From Streptococcus sp. Marseille-Q0941 (lineage in GTDB: Bacteria; Bacillota; Bacilli; Lactobacillales; Streptococcaceae), in NCBI RefSeq assembly GCF_943736975.1, contig NZ_CALSFO010000007.1, forward strand, positions 102,115 through 166,114: a stretch of 64,000 nucleotides of DNA, read 5' to 3'. The position numbers were made by a program, and so were the translations under genes. Under the pieces are notes generated by a model. It was given only the letters and a program-made list of their open reading frames with translations. It ran no database searches and had not been told where the DNA came from. Shown here piece by piece: positions 46,638 through 57,303 of the stretch; the first letter of the stretch is position 1; the number at the start of each line of letters is the position of its first letter.

Positions 46638-48053
46638 ATGAAAGTCTTAAAAAACTATGCGTATAATCTTTCCTATCAACTTCTAGTGATAATTCTTCCT
46701 ATTATAACCACACCTTATGTGACCCGGGTATTTAGTTCAACTGATTTAGGAACTTATGGTTACTTCAATTCCATTGTTACCTACTTTATTCTTTTAGCTA
46801 CTTTAGGTGTTGCTAACTACGGAACAAAAGAAATTTCAGGCCATAGGAAGGATATCGGGAAAAACTTTTGGGGCATATATACCTTGCAACTTGGTGCCAC
46901 TATCCTTTCAATCACCTTATACATGATCATGTGTCTTTCCTTTGCATTTATGCAGAATCCTGTTGCTTATATATTGGGATTGAGTTTGGTATCTAAGGGG
47001 ATGGATATTTCTTGGTTATTTCAAGGGTTAGAGGATTTTCGCAAGATAACAGTTAGAAATATTACTGTCAAACTTGTTGGTGTTATTTCGATTTTCTTGT
47101 TTGTTAAATCAGCAAATGATTTATATTTATATGTTTTTTTGTTGACTATATTTGAGTTGCTGGGGCAGTTGAGTATGTGGTTGCCAGCAAGGGAATTTAT
47201 TGGTAAACCTCATTTTGATTTATCATACGCAAAGTACCATCTAAAGCCTGTGATTTTGCTATTTCTACCGCAGATTGCTATTTCGCTATATGTTACTTTG
47301 GATCGTACTATGTTAGGAACATTAGCCTCAACTAAAGATGTCGGAATTTATGACCAAGCCTTAAAATTGGTCAATATTTTGCTTACACTAGTGACTTCGT
47401 TAGGAAGCGTGATGCTTCCTCGTGTTGCCAATCTCCTATCAACTGGAGATCACAAGGCTGTAAACAAAATGCATCAGATGTCTTTCTTAATATACAATTT
47501 AGTAATATTTCCTATCATTGCAGGGATGTTGATTGTTAATGATGATTTCGTGCAATTTTTCTTAGGTCAGGATTTCCAAGATGCTAAGTATGCGATAGCA
47601 ATTATGATTTTTAGAATGTTCTTTATTGGCTGGACAAATATTATGGGTATTCAAATCTTGATTCCACATAATAAAAATAAAGAATTTATGATTTCGACAA
47701 CTATTCCAGCTATTGTGAGTGTCGGTTTAAATTTATTATTACTACCTAAACTAGGTTACATCGGAGCAGCCATTGTTTCTGTATTAACAGAAGCCTTAGT
47801 ATGGGCTATTCAACTGTATTTTACAAGAAACTATTTAAAGGAAGTACCTCTTCTTGCTTCGACAGTTAAAATTATAGGAGCATCAGCTCTCATGTACAGT
47901 GTACTATTCGTTGTAAAAACTACAGTGAATATTACGCCGGTTATAAATGTTATGGTATTTGCTGCAATAGGAGCGGTGCTTTACATTTCTCAAATACTAT
48001 TCTTAAAGGTAATTAGTCCAAAAGAGTTGAAACAACAATTATCGAATAAGTGA
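46638..48053 (+). CDS. wzx: Polysaccharide repeat-unit flippase
   Basis: 471 residues with about 12-14 membrane helices in the MATE/PST superfamily pattern. The N-terminus LPIITTPYVTRVFSSTDLGTYGYF is a hallmark of Wzx proteins. It moves lipid-linked repeat units to the outer face of the membrane. No good SD (AAACTT before ATG), possibly coupled to the preceding gene 6 bp away. Confidence 0.93.
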   Translation: MKVLKNYAYNLSYQLLVIILPIITTPYVTRVFSSTDLGTYGYFNSIVTYFILLATLGVANYGTKEISGHRKDIGKNFWGIYTLQLGATILSITLYMIMCLSFAFMQNPVAYILGLSLVSKGMDISWLFQGLEDFRKITVRNITVKLVGVISIFLFVKSANDLYLYVFLLTIFELLGQLSMWLPAREFIGKPHFDLSYAKYHLKPVILLFLPQIAISLYVTLDRTMLGTLASTKDVGIYDQALKLVNILLTLVTSLGSVMLPRVANLLSTGDHKAVNKMHQMSFLIYNLVIFPIIAGMLIVNDDFVQFFLGQDFQDAKYAIAIMIFRMFFIGWTNIMGIQILIPHNKNKEFMISTTIPAIVSVGLNLLLLPKLGYIGAAIVSVLTEALVWAIQLYFTRNYLKEVPLLASTVKIIGASALMYSVLFVVKTTVNITPVINVMVFAAIGAVLYISQILFLKVISPKELKQQLSNK

Positions 48054-48270
48054 AATTGCATGGAATAAATAAGAAATTTCAGTAGCTTATAGCCTTATTG
48101 TAAAATAAACTCTTGTATAGATTAAATTCGCTTTGGTTGATTAAATAGTTAGGAAAGGGAGGATAGAAGAGTATAAGTGAACTAGAAGATTAAAGGAATA
48201 TTATTTTTTTTCATTCAATTCCATATTTCTTTTTCTTATAATTCACCCTGTATGATTCTTTTCAAAAAAT
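48054..48270. other. Gap between wzx and wzy
   Basis: 217 bp without a gene inside an otherwise tightly packed operon. AT-rich, with a purine-rich GGAAAGGGAGGATAG segment at about 48151 but no start codon in a useful frame after it. It may be the remains of a deleted gene. Confidence 0.5.
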
Positions 48271-49419
48271 ATGATAAAAATTAAATTTGAAAACCTACTA
48301 GTCAGCATTGTTGTATCTGTAGTGGTGTTTTTTAATACCATATCAACTACGATGCTGGATAGGACTTTTTTTCAAGTCAAAGTAAATTTCCTATTTTTAG
48401 TTGTATTGCTTTTAGGACTTCGTTTTTTGTATACAATGCGGGTCTCATACAAATATCTAATACTTTCTATTCTATTGTTGCTTTCGGGGGTTTTAGTGTA
48501 TTTTCAAACGAATAGGCTTAATTTTCTAGTCTATTCAATGCTACTAGTCCTCTTGGTTAATGTGGATATGAAAGTAGTTTTGAGGAACTATGTAATTGTA
48601 GCTGGTATTCTCGTAGTTGGAGTTTTTCTTTTATCGCTGGTTGGCATGGTTCCTAACTTGCAATATAATCGTGCGGGTGTTATTCGAAATTCGTTTGGGT
48701 TTATTTATCCTACGGACTTTGCATCACATTGCTTCTATCTGTTTTTAGCAATTTCTTATCTTTTAAAAGATAAATTGATATGGACTAGAACTCTGTTTGG
48801 TGTCCTGCTATCCGCCTTTATTATAAAATACTGTGATGCGCGTTTAAATGCTTTGTCAATCTTGTTAGCGACAGTTATTTTCATTTATTTTTATTACAGC
48901 AATGGGAAAAAACTAAAAATATTTGCCTTGCTACCATATTCGGCTGTTGTATTCGCATCAGTTGTTACCTATTTGTCATACAAGTTTTCTTGGTCTGATC
49001 CATTTTTGGTATCGATAAACAAATTAATTACGGGAAGGCTGGGTTTAGGCAGGAATGCATTTGATACATTTGGAGTGCATTTATTTGGGACAAGAAACGT
49101 TCAATTTATCGGCTCAGGTGGAAAAACGGAATCTGTAATTGGGTATAACTATGTAGATTCCTCTTATGTGCAGATGTTGTTTACATATGGAATAGTGCCT
49201 GTAGTCCTATTGATCATAATTTATGTTGTCGCCTCAAAGCAACAGTATAAGGATGGTCAATATTTATTAGTTGCGATTTTATCATTGATTGCTTTTAACT
49301 GTATGATTGAAGCCTTTTGGTTTGTTCCCACATATAATATATTCATGTTTTTACTATTTACAACAAATACTTTTAGCAAAAAAGAATTAAATGATATTGT
49401 TGCACCAAATGAGACTTAG
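48271..49419 (+). CDS. wzy: Oligosaccharide repeat-unit polymerase
   Basis: 382 residues, about 9-11 membrane helices with a larger outer loop near 245-295 (LGRNAFDTFGVHLFGTRNVQF), the general form of Wzy polymerases. It joins repeat units after flipping. Wzy sequences are hardly conserved, so the call rests on topology and position after wzx. The ATG has no SD (TTTTCAAAAAAT precedes it), an oddity for this operon. Confidence 0.8.
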   Translation: MIKIKFENLLVSIVVSVVVFFNTISTTMLDRTFFQVKVNFLFLVVLLLGLRFLYTMRVSYKYLILSILLLLSGVLVYFQTNRLNFLVYSMLLVLLVNVDMKVVLRNYVIVAGILVVGVFLLSLVGMVPNLQYNRAGVIRNSFGFIYPTDFASHCFYLFLAISYLLKDKLIWTRTLFGVLLSAFIIKYCDARLNALSILLATVIFIYFYYSNGKKLKIFALLPYSAVVFASVVTYLSYKFSWSDPFLVSINKLITGRLGLGRNAFDTFGVHLFGTRNVQFIGSGGKTESVIGYNYVDSSYVQMLFTYGIVPVVLLIIIYVVASKQQYKDGQYLLVAILSLIAFNCMIEAFWFVPTYNIFMFLLFTTNTFSKKELNDIVAPNET

Positions 49420-49545
49420 CTTTAATACTAAATTTTAGGCGGGTCTAATACATGATAGGGTACCTTTCTAAAAAAGCAACTAACTTTTGCTGATTCTAAG
49501 TCGGCATTAATAAGAAATTGTAGAGTTTATTAACGGAGTTTTAAT

Positions 49546-50643
49546 ATGTATGACTATTTAATCGTTGGTGCAGGTTTGTCTGGAGCAATCTTTGCACACG
49601 AAGCTACAAAACGTGGAAAAAAAGTAAAAGTGATTGACAAGCGTGATCACATTGGTGGAAATATCTACTGTGAAAATATTGAGGGCATCAATGTCCACAA
49701 GTATGGCGCTCACATTTTCCATACTTCAAATAAAAAAGTCTGGGATTATGTCAACCAGTTTGCTGAGTTTAACAACTATATAAACTCACCGGTGGCTAAC
49801 TACAAGGGGAATCTCTACAATCTTCCCTTTAATATGAACACCTTCTACGCTATGTGGGGAACTAAGACACCACAAGAAGTCAAGGACAAGATTGCTCAGC
49901 AAACGGCTGATATGAAAGATGTTGAGCCCAAGAACTTGGAAGAACAAGCCATCAAGTTGATTGGTCCGGACATCTATGAAAAATTGATCAAGGGCTATAC
50001 AGAAAAGCAATGGGGACGTTCTGCAACAGACCTTCCACCGTTTATCATCAAGCGCCTCCCAGTGCGTTTGACCTTTGATAACAACTACTTTAACGACCGT
50101 TACCAAGGGATTCCAATTGGTGGCTACAATGTCATTATCGAAAATATGCTTGGAGATGTAGAAGTAGAGCTTGGAGTTGATTTCTTTGCCAATCGTGAAG
50201 AGTTGGAAGCATCAGCTGAGAAAGTTGTCTTTACAGGGATGATTGACCAATACTTTGACTATAAACATGGGGAATTGGAATATCGTAGCCTTCGCTTTGA
50301 GCATGAAATTTTAAACGAGGAAAATTATCAAGGGAATGCTGTAGTGAACTATACAGAGCGTGAGATTCCTTATACTCGTATCATCGAACACAAACATTTT
50401 GAATATGGAACGCAGCCAAAGACAGTTATCACGCGTGAATATCCAGCCGACTGGAAGCGTGGGGATGAGCCCTACTATCCAATCAATGATGAAAAGAACA
50501 ACGCCATGTTTGCCAAGTACCAAGAAGAAGCAGCCAAAAATGATAAGGTTATCTTCTGTGGACGCCTAGCAGACTATAAATACTATGACATGCACGTGGT
50601 CATTGAGCGTGCTTTAGAAGTTGTAGCAAATGAATTTGATTGA
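49546..50643 (+). CDS. glf: UDP-galactopyranose mutase
   Basis: 365 residues. FAD-binding YDYLIVGAGLSGAIFAHEA at the start, then IGGNIYCENIEGINVHKYGAHIFHT, YTEKQWGR and PIGGYNVIIENML, and the ITREYPADWKRGDEPYYPIND C-terminal region typical of Glf. It makes UDP-galactofuranose, so the polysaccharide contains Galf. SD CGGAG before ATG. Confidence 0.97.
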   Translation: MYDYLIVGAGLSGAIFAHEATKRGKKVKVIDKRDHIGGNIYCENIEGINVHKYGAHIFHTSNKKVWDYVNQFAEFNNYINSPVANYKGNLYNLPFNMNTFYAMWGTKTPQEVKDKIAQQTADMKDVEPKNLEEQAIKLIGPDIYEKLIKGYTEKQWGRSATDLPPFIIKRLPVRLTFDNNYFNDRYQGIPIGGYNVIIENMLGDVEVELGVDFFANREELEASAEKVVFTGMIDQYFDYKHGELEYRSLRFEHEILNEENYQGNAVVNYTEREIPYTRIIEHKHFEYGTQPKTVITREYPADWKRGDEPYYPINDEKNNAMFAKYQEEAAKNDKVIFCGRLADYKYYDMHVVIERALEVVANEFD

Positions 50644-50658
50644 AAGAAATAGATATCC

Positions 50659-51714
50659 ATGAAATATTATTTGAAAGAAGAGTTTCTAAAAGACTCTGGA
50701 GCAAGGAATGCTGGTAATAAGGCCAGAAATGATGTTGAGGAAATTGTAAAACAAGAGGGTTTTAGTCCATTGTTATTGACGATTGAGGACTGGTACAAAA
50801 TGAGTACGATTAAAGCCCAACGACACAAAGCAAAAGCGTTGTCACAAGCTTTTTCGCGGTTGAAATCAGGAGATCAACTGTTAATTCAATTTCCTATGCT
50901 TCATCATAGCTTCTTTACTACTCATTTGGTAAAAAAAATCCAGCGGAGAGGGGTGAAAGTCTACTTTGTTATCCATGATTTGGAAGTTTTACGCTATGCG
51001 AATTTGGATACAGTACCTTTGAAGCATAAGATTCGGGTTCATCTTCAAGAATCAAGTCTGTTGAAGATAGCTGATGGGATCATCGCCCACAATCCAATCA
51101 TGAAATCTGTTTTAGTGGATAAAGGGATTGCGGAAAATAAGATTGTTAGCCTAGGCATTTTCGACTATTTGATTCCAAACTACCAAGAGAAGACAGGGCT
51201 GACGAAGAATCTGTCAATCATTGTGGCTGGTAATTTGGCCCAGGAAAAAGCTGGTTACCTTTATCAATTGCCTGCTAGACCAACCTACAATCTTTATGGT
51301 GTTGGTTTTGATGAGAGTAGAGCTCTAGCCAACGAGACCTACTTTGGCTCCTTCCTGCCGGATGAGCTTCCTGTAGCACTTGAAGGTGGCTTTGGCCTCG
51401 TCTGGGACGGAGATAGTGCGGAAACCTGTAGTGGCGTCTTTGGTGAGTACCTTCGCTTCAACAATTCTCACAAGGCGTCACTTTACTTGGCGTCAGGTTT
51501 TCCTTTAGTAGTTTGGAGTCAGTCAGCCTTGTCTCACTTTGTGCTTGAGAATGGCTGTGGGATTGCAGTAGAGTCACTTCATGATTTAAAAACTACGATT
51601 GAGAATCTATCAGAATCCGATTATCGAAGTTTAGTCGAAAATGCCAAACATATCGGTAAGAAAATCAGAGATGGTTTTTATCTAACCAGTGCTCTAAAAG
51701 AATTAACGAAATAA
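50659..51714 (+). CDS. Probable galactofuranosyltransferase
   Basis: 351 residues. GT-B type with YLKEEFLKDSGARNAGNKARNDVE at the start, VYFVIHDLEVLRY, IVAGNLAQEKAGYLY, YNLYGVGFDE, GFGLVWDGDSAETCSGVFGEYLRFNNSHKASLYLA and FPLVVW. These are shared with streptococcal beta-1,6-galactofuranosyltransferases. The position right after glf supports Galf as donor. Last gene of the cluster. Confidence 0.85.
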   Translation: MKYYLKEEFLKDSGARNAGNKARNDVEEIVKQEGFSPLLLTIEDWYKMSTIKAQRHKAKALSQAFSRLKSGDQLLIQFPMLHHSFFTTHLVKKIQRRGVKVYFVIHDLEVLRYANLDTVPLKHKIRVHLQESSLLKIADGIIAHNPIMKSVLVDKGIAENKIVSLGIFDYLIPNYQEKTGLTKNLSIIVAGNLAQEKAGYLYQLPARPTYNLYGVGFDESRALANETYFGSFLPDELPVALEGGFGLVWDGDSAETCSGVFGEYLRFNNSHKASLYLASGFPLVVWSQSALSHFVLENGCGIAVESLHDLKTTIENLSESDYRSLVENAKHIGKKIRDGFYLTSALKELTK

Positions 51715-51741
51715 GAAGTCTTTTGTAGACTTCTTTTTTTG
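51713..51741 (+). terminator. Terminator of the polysaccharide operon
   Basis: AAGAAGTC pairs with GACTTCTT around 7 nt, followed by a T-run; it overlaps the last stop codon. Confidence 0.88.
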
Positions 51742-52109
51742 TTAAAGAGACAATAAATCGAGTATAAAAAAATGAATATAAATGTTTCATTTTTAGGGGT
51801 AATATTAAGATTTCTATTCAATTGTGGAATTGAGAATAGCTTAACATAAAAATTTTTGAAAAAAACATGAATTCCATAGCTATTTTAAGATTTTCTGACT
51901 GTTTTACACTCTTTATCAGAGAAAAAGTAAAAAAGATGAACTTGTAACGGAATATTAAAATAAATTTAATGAAAAACCTTCGATAAAATCACAAAAAATT
52001 AGGCACGAATCGGATTTTTGTGATATAATATTCTGTGAATAGCTATGCCTTCTTGTAGCTGTTGAAAAATCAAAGTGTGAAACTTGGAAGATAGAGAGGA
52101 CGCAATGTA
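51742..52109. other. Intergenic region upstream of ftsA
   Basis: About 370 bp, AT-rich, no gene. It contains the ftsA promoter (52021-52029) near its right end. I see no mobile-element or repeat sequence that would explain why the capsule cluster abuts the division cluster here. Confidence 0.6.
52021..52029 (+). promoter_or_regulatory. ftsA promoter (extended -10)
   Basis: TGA-TATAAT, TATAAT at 52024-52029, giving an ~75-nt leader; no clear -35. Confidence 0.65.
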
Positions 52110-53477
52110 ATGGCTAGAAATGGTTTCTTTACAGGCTTAGATATCGGAACAAGCTCAATTAAAGTGTTAGTTGCTGAGCTTGTAGATGGTGAAGTAAATG
52201 TAATCGGTGTTAGTAACGCCAAAAGTAAAGGTGTCAAGGATGGGATTATCGTTGACATCGAGGCCGCAGCGACGGCTATCAAATCTGCTATTTCTCAAGC
52301 AGAAGAAAAAGCAGGAATTTCAATCAAATCAGTAAACGTTGGACTTCCAGCAAACTTGTTGCAAGTTGAACCAACTCAAGGGATGATTCCTGTAACATCA
52401 GACACGAAAGAAATTACAGATCAAGATGTCGAAAATGTTGTCAAATCGGCTTTGACAAAGAGCATGACACCTGATCGCGAAGTAATTACTTTTGTGCCAG
52501 AAGAGTTTGTAGTGGACGGTTTCCAAGGCATTCGCGACCCTCGTGGTATGATGGGTGTTCGTTTGGAAATGCGTGGTCTTCTCTATACAGGTCCAAGAAC
52601 CATTCTTCACAACCTTCGTAAAACTGTAGAACGTGTCGGAGTTCAAGTTGACAACGTGATTATTTCACCACTTGCAATTGTAAACTCTGTTCTTAACGAA
52701 GGCGAACGTGAATTTGGAGCGACTGTGATTGATATGGGTGGTGGCCAAACAAGTGTAGCAACTATCCGTAATCAAGAGCTTCAATACACAAACGTTTACC
52801 AAGAAGGTGGCGACTACGTCACAAAAGACATTTCAAAAGTTCTTAAAACTTCTAAGAAAATTGCAGAAAGCTTAAAACTTAACTACGGTGAAGCATACCC
52901 ACAACTTGCAAGCAAAGAAACGTTCCAAGTTGAAGTTATCGGTGAAGTTGAACCAGTAGAAGTGAGTGAAGTCTACCTTGCGCAAATTATTTCAGCTAGA
53001 TTGAAACATGTCTTTGAACAAATCAAGCAAGATTTGGAAAGAAGACATTTGCTGGACTTACCAGGTGGCATTGCTCTGATTGGTGGAAATGCTATTCTAC
53101 CAGGTATCGTTGAGCTTGCCCAAGAAGTACTTGGAGTTCGTGTGAAACTTTATGTTCCAAACCAAGTAGGTATCCGCAATCCTGCATTTGCACATGTAAT
53201 CAGCTTGTCAGAATTCGCTGGTAGCCTTACTGAAGTAAATGTACTAGCTCAACGTGCTATTAGAGGTGATGAAACATTACGTCATCAACCAATTGACTTC
53301 AGAACTTCAAGTCAGGAAAAACCTGCAGCTTCTCAACGTTCAGTATTTGGTACAACTTCAGCTGAAACAGCAGAACCAACTTATACTGCTGATTCAACAA
53401 CTTTAAATCAATCAGAAGAAAAACCAAAATTGACTGAACGATTCCGTAGCTTAATCGGAAGCATGTTTGATGAATAG
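52110..53477 (+). CDS. ftsA: Cell division protein FtsA
   Basis: 455 residues, actin-fold ATPase that tethers FtsZ to the membrane. Motifs FTGLDIGTSSIKVLVAE, the 1C subdomain at about 84-160, VIDMGGGQTSVATI and the adenosine motif IALIGGNAILPGIVE. The extreme C-terminus LTERFRSLIGSMFDE is the amphipathic membrane-targeting helix. Full length. Leads the ftsA-ftsZ-ylmE-sepF-ylmG-ylmH-divIVA series. Confidence 0.97.
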   Translation: MARNGFFTGLDIGTSSIKVLVAELVDGEVNVIGVSNAKSKGVKDGIIVDIEAAATAIKSAISQAEEKAGISIKSVNVGLPANLLQVEPTQGMIPVTSDTKEITDQDVENVVKSALTKSMTPDREVITFVPEEFVVDGFQGIRDPRGMMGVRLEMRGLLYTGPRTILHNLRKTVERVGVQVDNVIISPLAIVNSVLNEGEREFGATVIDMGGGQTSVATIRNQELQYTNVYQEGGDYVTKDISKVLKTSKKIAESLKLNYGEAYPQLASKETFQVEVIGEVEPVEVSEVYLAQIISARLKHVFEQIKQDLERRHLLDLPGGIALIGGNAILPGIVELAQEVLGVRVKLYVPNQVGIRNPAFAHVISLSEFAGSLTEVNVLAQRAIRGDETLRHQPIDFRTSSQEKPAASQRSVFGTTSAETAEPTYTADSTTLNQSEEKPKLTERFRSLIGSMFDE

Positions 53478-53490
53478 GATAGAGGAATAA

Positions 53491-54747
<1,257 letters not shown>

Positions 54748-54752
54748 TAGAA

Positions 54753-55424
54753 ATGGATTTAAAAGAAAATACAAATCAGGTATTTCAACAGGTTACAAAA
54801 GCAGTTCAAGAAACCGGCCGTGAAGACGGTTCGGTTTCTGTAATTGCCGTAACAAAATATGTTGATATTGCAACTGCAGCAAATTTGATTGACCAAGGAG
54901 TCAAACACATCGGTGAAAACCGTGTCGACAAATTTCTTGAAAAGTATCATGCTTTAAGTGATAAAGATGTTACTTGGCACTTAATTGGTAGCTTACAAAG
55001 AAGAAAAGTTAAGGATGTCATTCCTTTTGTTGATTATTTTCATGCTTTAGATTCTTTGAAATTAGCCCAAGAGATTCAAAAACGTGCCGTTCGAACCGTT
55101 AAATGTTTTTTGCAGGTCAATATTTCTGGCGAGGAAAGCAAGCATGGTTTTTCAAAAGAAGAACTATTGACAGTCTTACAAGATTTGTCTAGCTTGGATA
55201 AAATAGAGTATGTTGGTCTCATGACCATGGCTCCGTTTGAAGCTCAAACAGAAGAGTTGCAAAAAATTTTTAAAGAAACGCAAGAGTTGCAACAATACAT
55301 TCGTGAACAACAACTCCCCAATATGCCAATGACAGAACTAAGTATGGGAATGAGTCGTGACTATAAAGAAGCGATTCAATCTGGCTCGACTTTTGTTCGA
55401 ATTGGTACAGCATTTTTTAAATAG
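54753..55424 (+). CDS. ylmE: PLP-binding protein YlmE (YggS family)
   Basis: 223 residues. Pyridoxal-phosphate homeostasis protein with the PLP lysine in VIAVTKYVD, then HIGENRVDKFLEKY, WHLIGSLQRRK, FLQVNISGEESKHGF and the phosphate-binding LSMGMSRDYKEAI. It starts 5 bp after ftsZ. Confidence 0.95.
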   Translation: MDLKENTNQVFQQVTKAVQETGREDGSVSVIAVTKYVDIATAANLIDQGVKHIGENRVDKFLEKYHALSDKDVTWHLIGSLQRRKVKDVIPFVDYFHALDSLKLAQEIQKRAVRTVKCFLQVNISGEESKHGFSKEELLTVLQDLSSLDKIEYVGLMTMAPFEAQTEELQKIFKETQELQQYIREQQLPNMPMTELSMGMSRDYKEAIQSGSTFVRIGTAFFK

Positions 55425-55433
55425 GAATTAATC

Positions 55434-55982
55434 ATGTCATTAAAAGATAAATTTGATAAATTTATAGATTACTTTACAGAAGATGGAGATGAAGTTGCTT
55501 CAGAAGTTGTAGCTGCACAACCTGAACGTTCACTAGCTTCGGTTCCTCAAAAAAGAGAATTACCACAGCAAGCCGCTGCTCAAGAATCTTCTCCGGTTGA
55601 AACAAAAGAGAAAAACATTACTAAGCTTCATACTCGTCAACAACAACTAGCTATGGAAAGTCATCGTAGTACTGAAAAAGTAACCATTGATGTTCGTTAC
55701 CCACGCCGTTACGAAGATGCAACAGATATTGTTGATTTGTTGGCTGGGAATGAAAGTATCTTGATTGACTTCCAATATATGACTGAAGTTCAAGCTCGTC
55801 GTTGTTTGGACTACTTGGATGGAGCACGTCATGTCCTAGCTGGTGAGTTAAGAAAAGTTGCGAACACAATGTATCTTTTGACACCAGTAGGTGTTGTGGT
55901 CAACATTGAGGATATTCGTTTACCTGAAGAAGCTCAAAGTGAAGAATACGACTTTGACATGAAGAGAAATAGAGTACGTTAA
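55434..55982 (+). CDS. sepF: Cell division protein SepF
   Basis: 182 residues. N-terminal amphipathic membrane anchor ([14 protein letters not shown]), a variable linker, and the C-terminal SepF domain ([26 protein letters not shown]-type strand [35 protein letters not shown]-type strand MYLLTPVGV). It polymerises and bundles FtsZ, anchoring it to the membrane. It overlaps ylmG by one base. Confidence 0.96.
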   Translation: MSLKDKFDKFIDYFTEDGDEVASEVVAAQPERSLASVPQKRELPQQAAAQESSPVETKEKNITKLHTRQQQLAMESHRSTEKVTIDVRYPRRYEDATDIVDLLAGNESILIDFQYMTEVQARRCLDYLDGARHVLAGELRKVANTMYLLTPVGVVVNIEDIRLPEEAQSEEYDFDMKRNRVR

Positions 55983-56242
55983 TGTTTCTAATAATTCGTT
56001 TTATCCAAAATGCTACAGATATCTATTCGCTGATACTTGTAGCTTTTGCTCTATTATCATGGTTTCCCAATGCCTATAACACCCAGTTGGGGAAGTTCTT
56101 AGAGACTTTGTGTAAACCAATTCTTGAGCCTTTGAAACGTCTACCCCTTCAAATCGCTGGTTTGGATTTCTCGGTTTGGATAGCCCTAATTCTCTTGCGA
56201 ATGATTAGTCGCTATCTCATCAATTTGCTGATCGTATTATGA
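55982..56242 (+). CDS. ylmG: YggT/YlmG family membrane protein
   Basis: 86 residues with two membrane segments (about 14-30 and 62-84) and the YggT motif CKPILEPLKRL between them. Conserved partner of sepF and ylmH; role uncertain. ATGA overlap with ylmH. Confidence 0.92.
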   Translation: MFLIIRFIQNATDIYSLILVAFALLSWFPNAYNTQLGKFLETLCKPILEPLKRLPLQIAGLDFSVWIALILLRMISRYLINLLIVL

Positions 56243-57024
56243 GTAAGGAACTTTACCAACATTTCGCAACTAAGGATATTCCATTCATCGATAAAGGGTT
56301 GGAATGGTTGAGGCAAGTCGAGGAGCACTATGCACCGATTTTATCTCCTTTTATCAATCCTCACCAAGTATTTATCTTGGAAACGTTGGGAAACAATAGA
56401 GGGATAAAGGTCTTCTCTAGTACGAGTTATATCTCTTCAGAGTACGCTAGGGTGATTTTAGCGCCAGATTACTTTACGCCAAATTTGGAAGATTTTGAAA
56501 TGACCTTGCTTGAGATTCTGTATCCCAGCAAGTTTCAGCAATTGACCCATTCAAAGATATTGGGAACAGTTCTCAATCGACTGGGTATTGATCGTAAGTT
56601 ATTTGGCGACATCTTGGTAACAGATGAGAGAGCTCAAATAATTGTCGATCAGAGATTTACGACCCTGTTTCAGGATGGGATTCAAAAAATTTCCAAGTTG
56701 CCTGTAAATCTAGTGGAGCGCCCTTTTTCAGATATGATAGAATCTAAAGAGGACTATCAGGAAAAAGAAGTCTTGGTTTCAAGCCTTCGTCTGGATACCT
56801 TCTTATCAAGTATCTTGAAATTATCTCGTTCCCAAACTTCGGCTCTGGTTGAAAAAAAGATGGTTCAAGTCAACTATCATATAATTGAAAAATCTGACTA
56901 TCCGGTAAAAATTGGTGATTTAATCAGCGTCAGACGCTTTGGCCGAATCATCTTACTAAAAGAAAATGGTCAAACCAAAAAGGATAAGAAAAAACTAACA
57001 GTCCGGCTACTATTAAGCAAGTGA
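56239..57024 (+). CDS. ylmH: S4-domain RNA-binding protein YlmH
   Basis: 261 residues. Central domain with LGTVLNRLGIDRKLFGDILV typical of YlmH, then a C-terminal S4 domain (about 182-240: LRLDTFLSSILKLSRSQTSALVEKKMVQVNY). Homologues bind the ribosome or stalled peptidyl-tRNA complexes. Overlaps the previous gene by 4 bp. Confidence 0.93.
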   Translation: MSKELYQHFATKDIPFIDKGLEWLRQVEEHYAPILSPFINPHQVFILETLGNNRGIKVFSSTSYISSEYARVILAPDYFTPNLEDFEMTLLEILYPSKFQQLTHSKILGTVLNRLGIDRKLFGDILVTDERAQIIVDQRFTTLFQDGIQKISKLPVNLVERPFSDMIESKEDYQEKEVLVSSLRLDTFLSSILKLSRSQTSALVEKKMVQVNYHIIEKSDYPVKIGDLISVRRFGRIILLKENGQTKKDKKKLTVRLLLSK

Positions 57025-57032
57025 GAAAAAAT

Positions 57033-57287
57033 ATGTCGATTACACCACAAGAAATTAGTGATAAAGCTTTCTCAAGAAAATTCAGAGGTTACGATCAGGA
57101 AGAAATTGACCTATTTCTAGATAAGATATATTTTGAATTAGAGGAAATGATTCGATCTAAAGATGAAACTGAACTCTATATCAAAAAACTAGAAGAATGT
57201 CTTTCCTATTATACAAATGATATTCCTAAGAGAACAGTAACAAACGAGCAAGAACCAGAAGCAATGAATGATTCTATTTTTTATTAA
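57033..57287 (+). CDS. Mini-DivIVA paralogue
   Basis: 84 residues from the ATG after GTGAGAAAAAT. It matches the first ~55 residues of the DivIVA that follows (SITPQEISDKAF.RKFRGYDQEEIDLFLDKI, then LEECLSYY) but ends in a short unrelated tail and lacks the long coiled coil. The N-terminal DivIVA domain senses curved membrane; a copy without the oligomerising coil could modulate the full protein. The in-frame GTG at 57021 overlaps the ylmH stop and is a less likely start. Arose by tandem duplication; the same GTGAG..AAAAATATG leader precedes both genes. Confidence 0.85.
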   Translation: MSITPQEISDKAFSRKFRGYDQEEIDLFLDKIYFELEEMIRSKDETELYIKKLEECLSYYTNDIPKRTVTNEQEPEAMNDSIFY

Positions 57288-57303
57288 ATAAGTGAGGAAA
57301 AAT

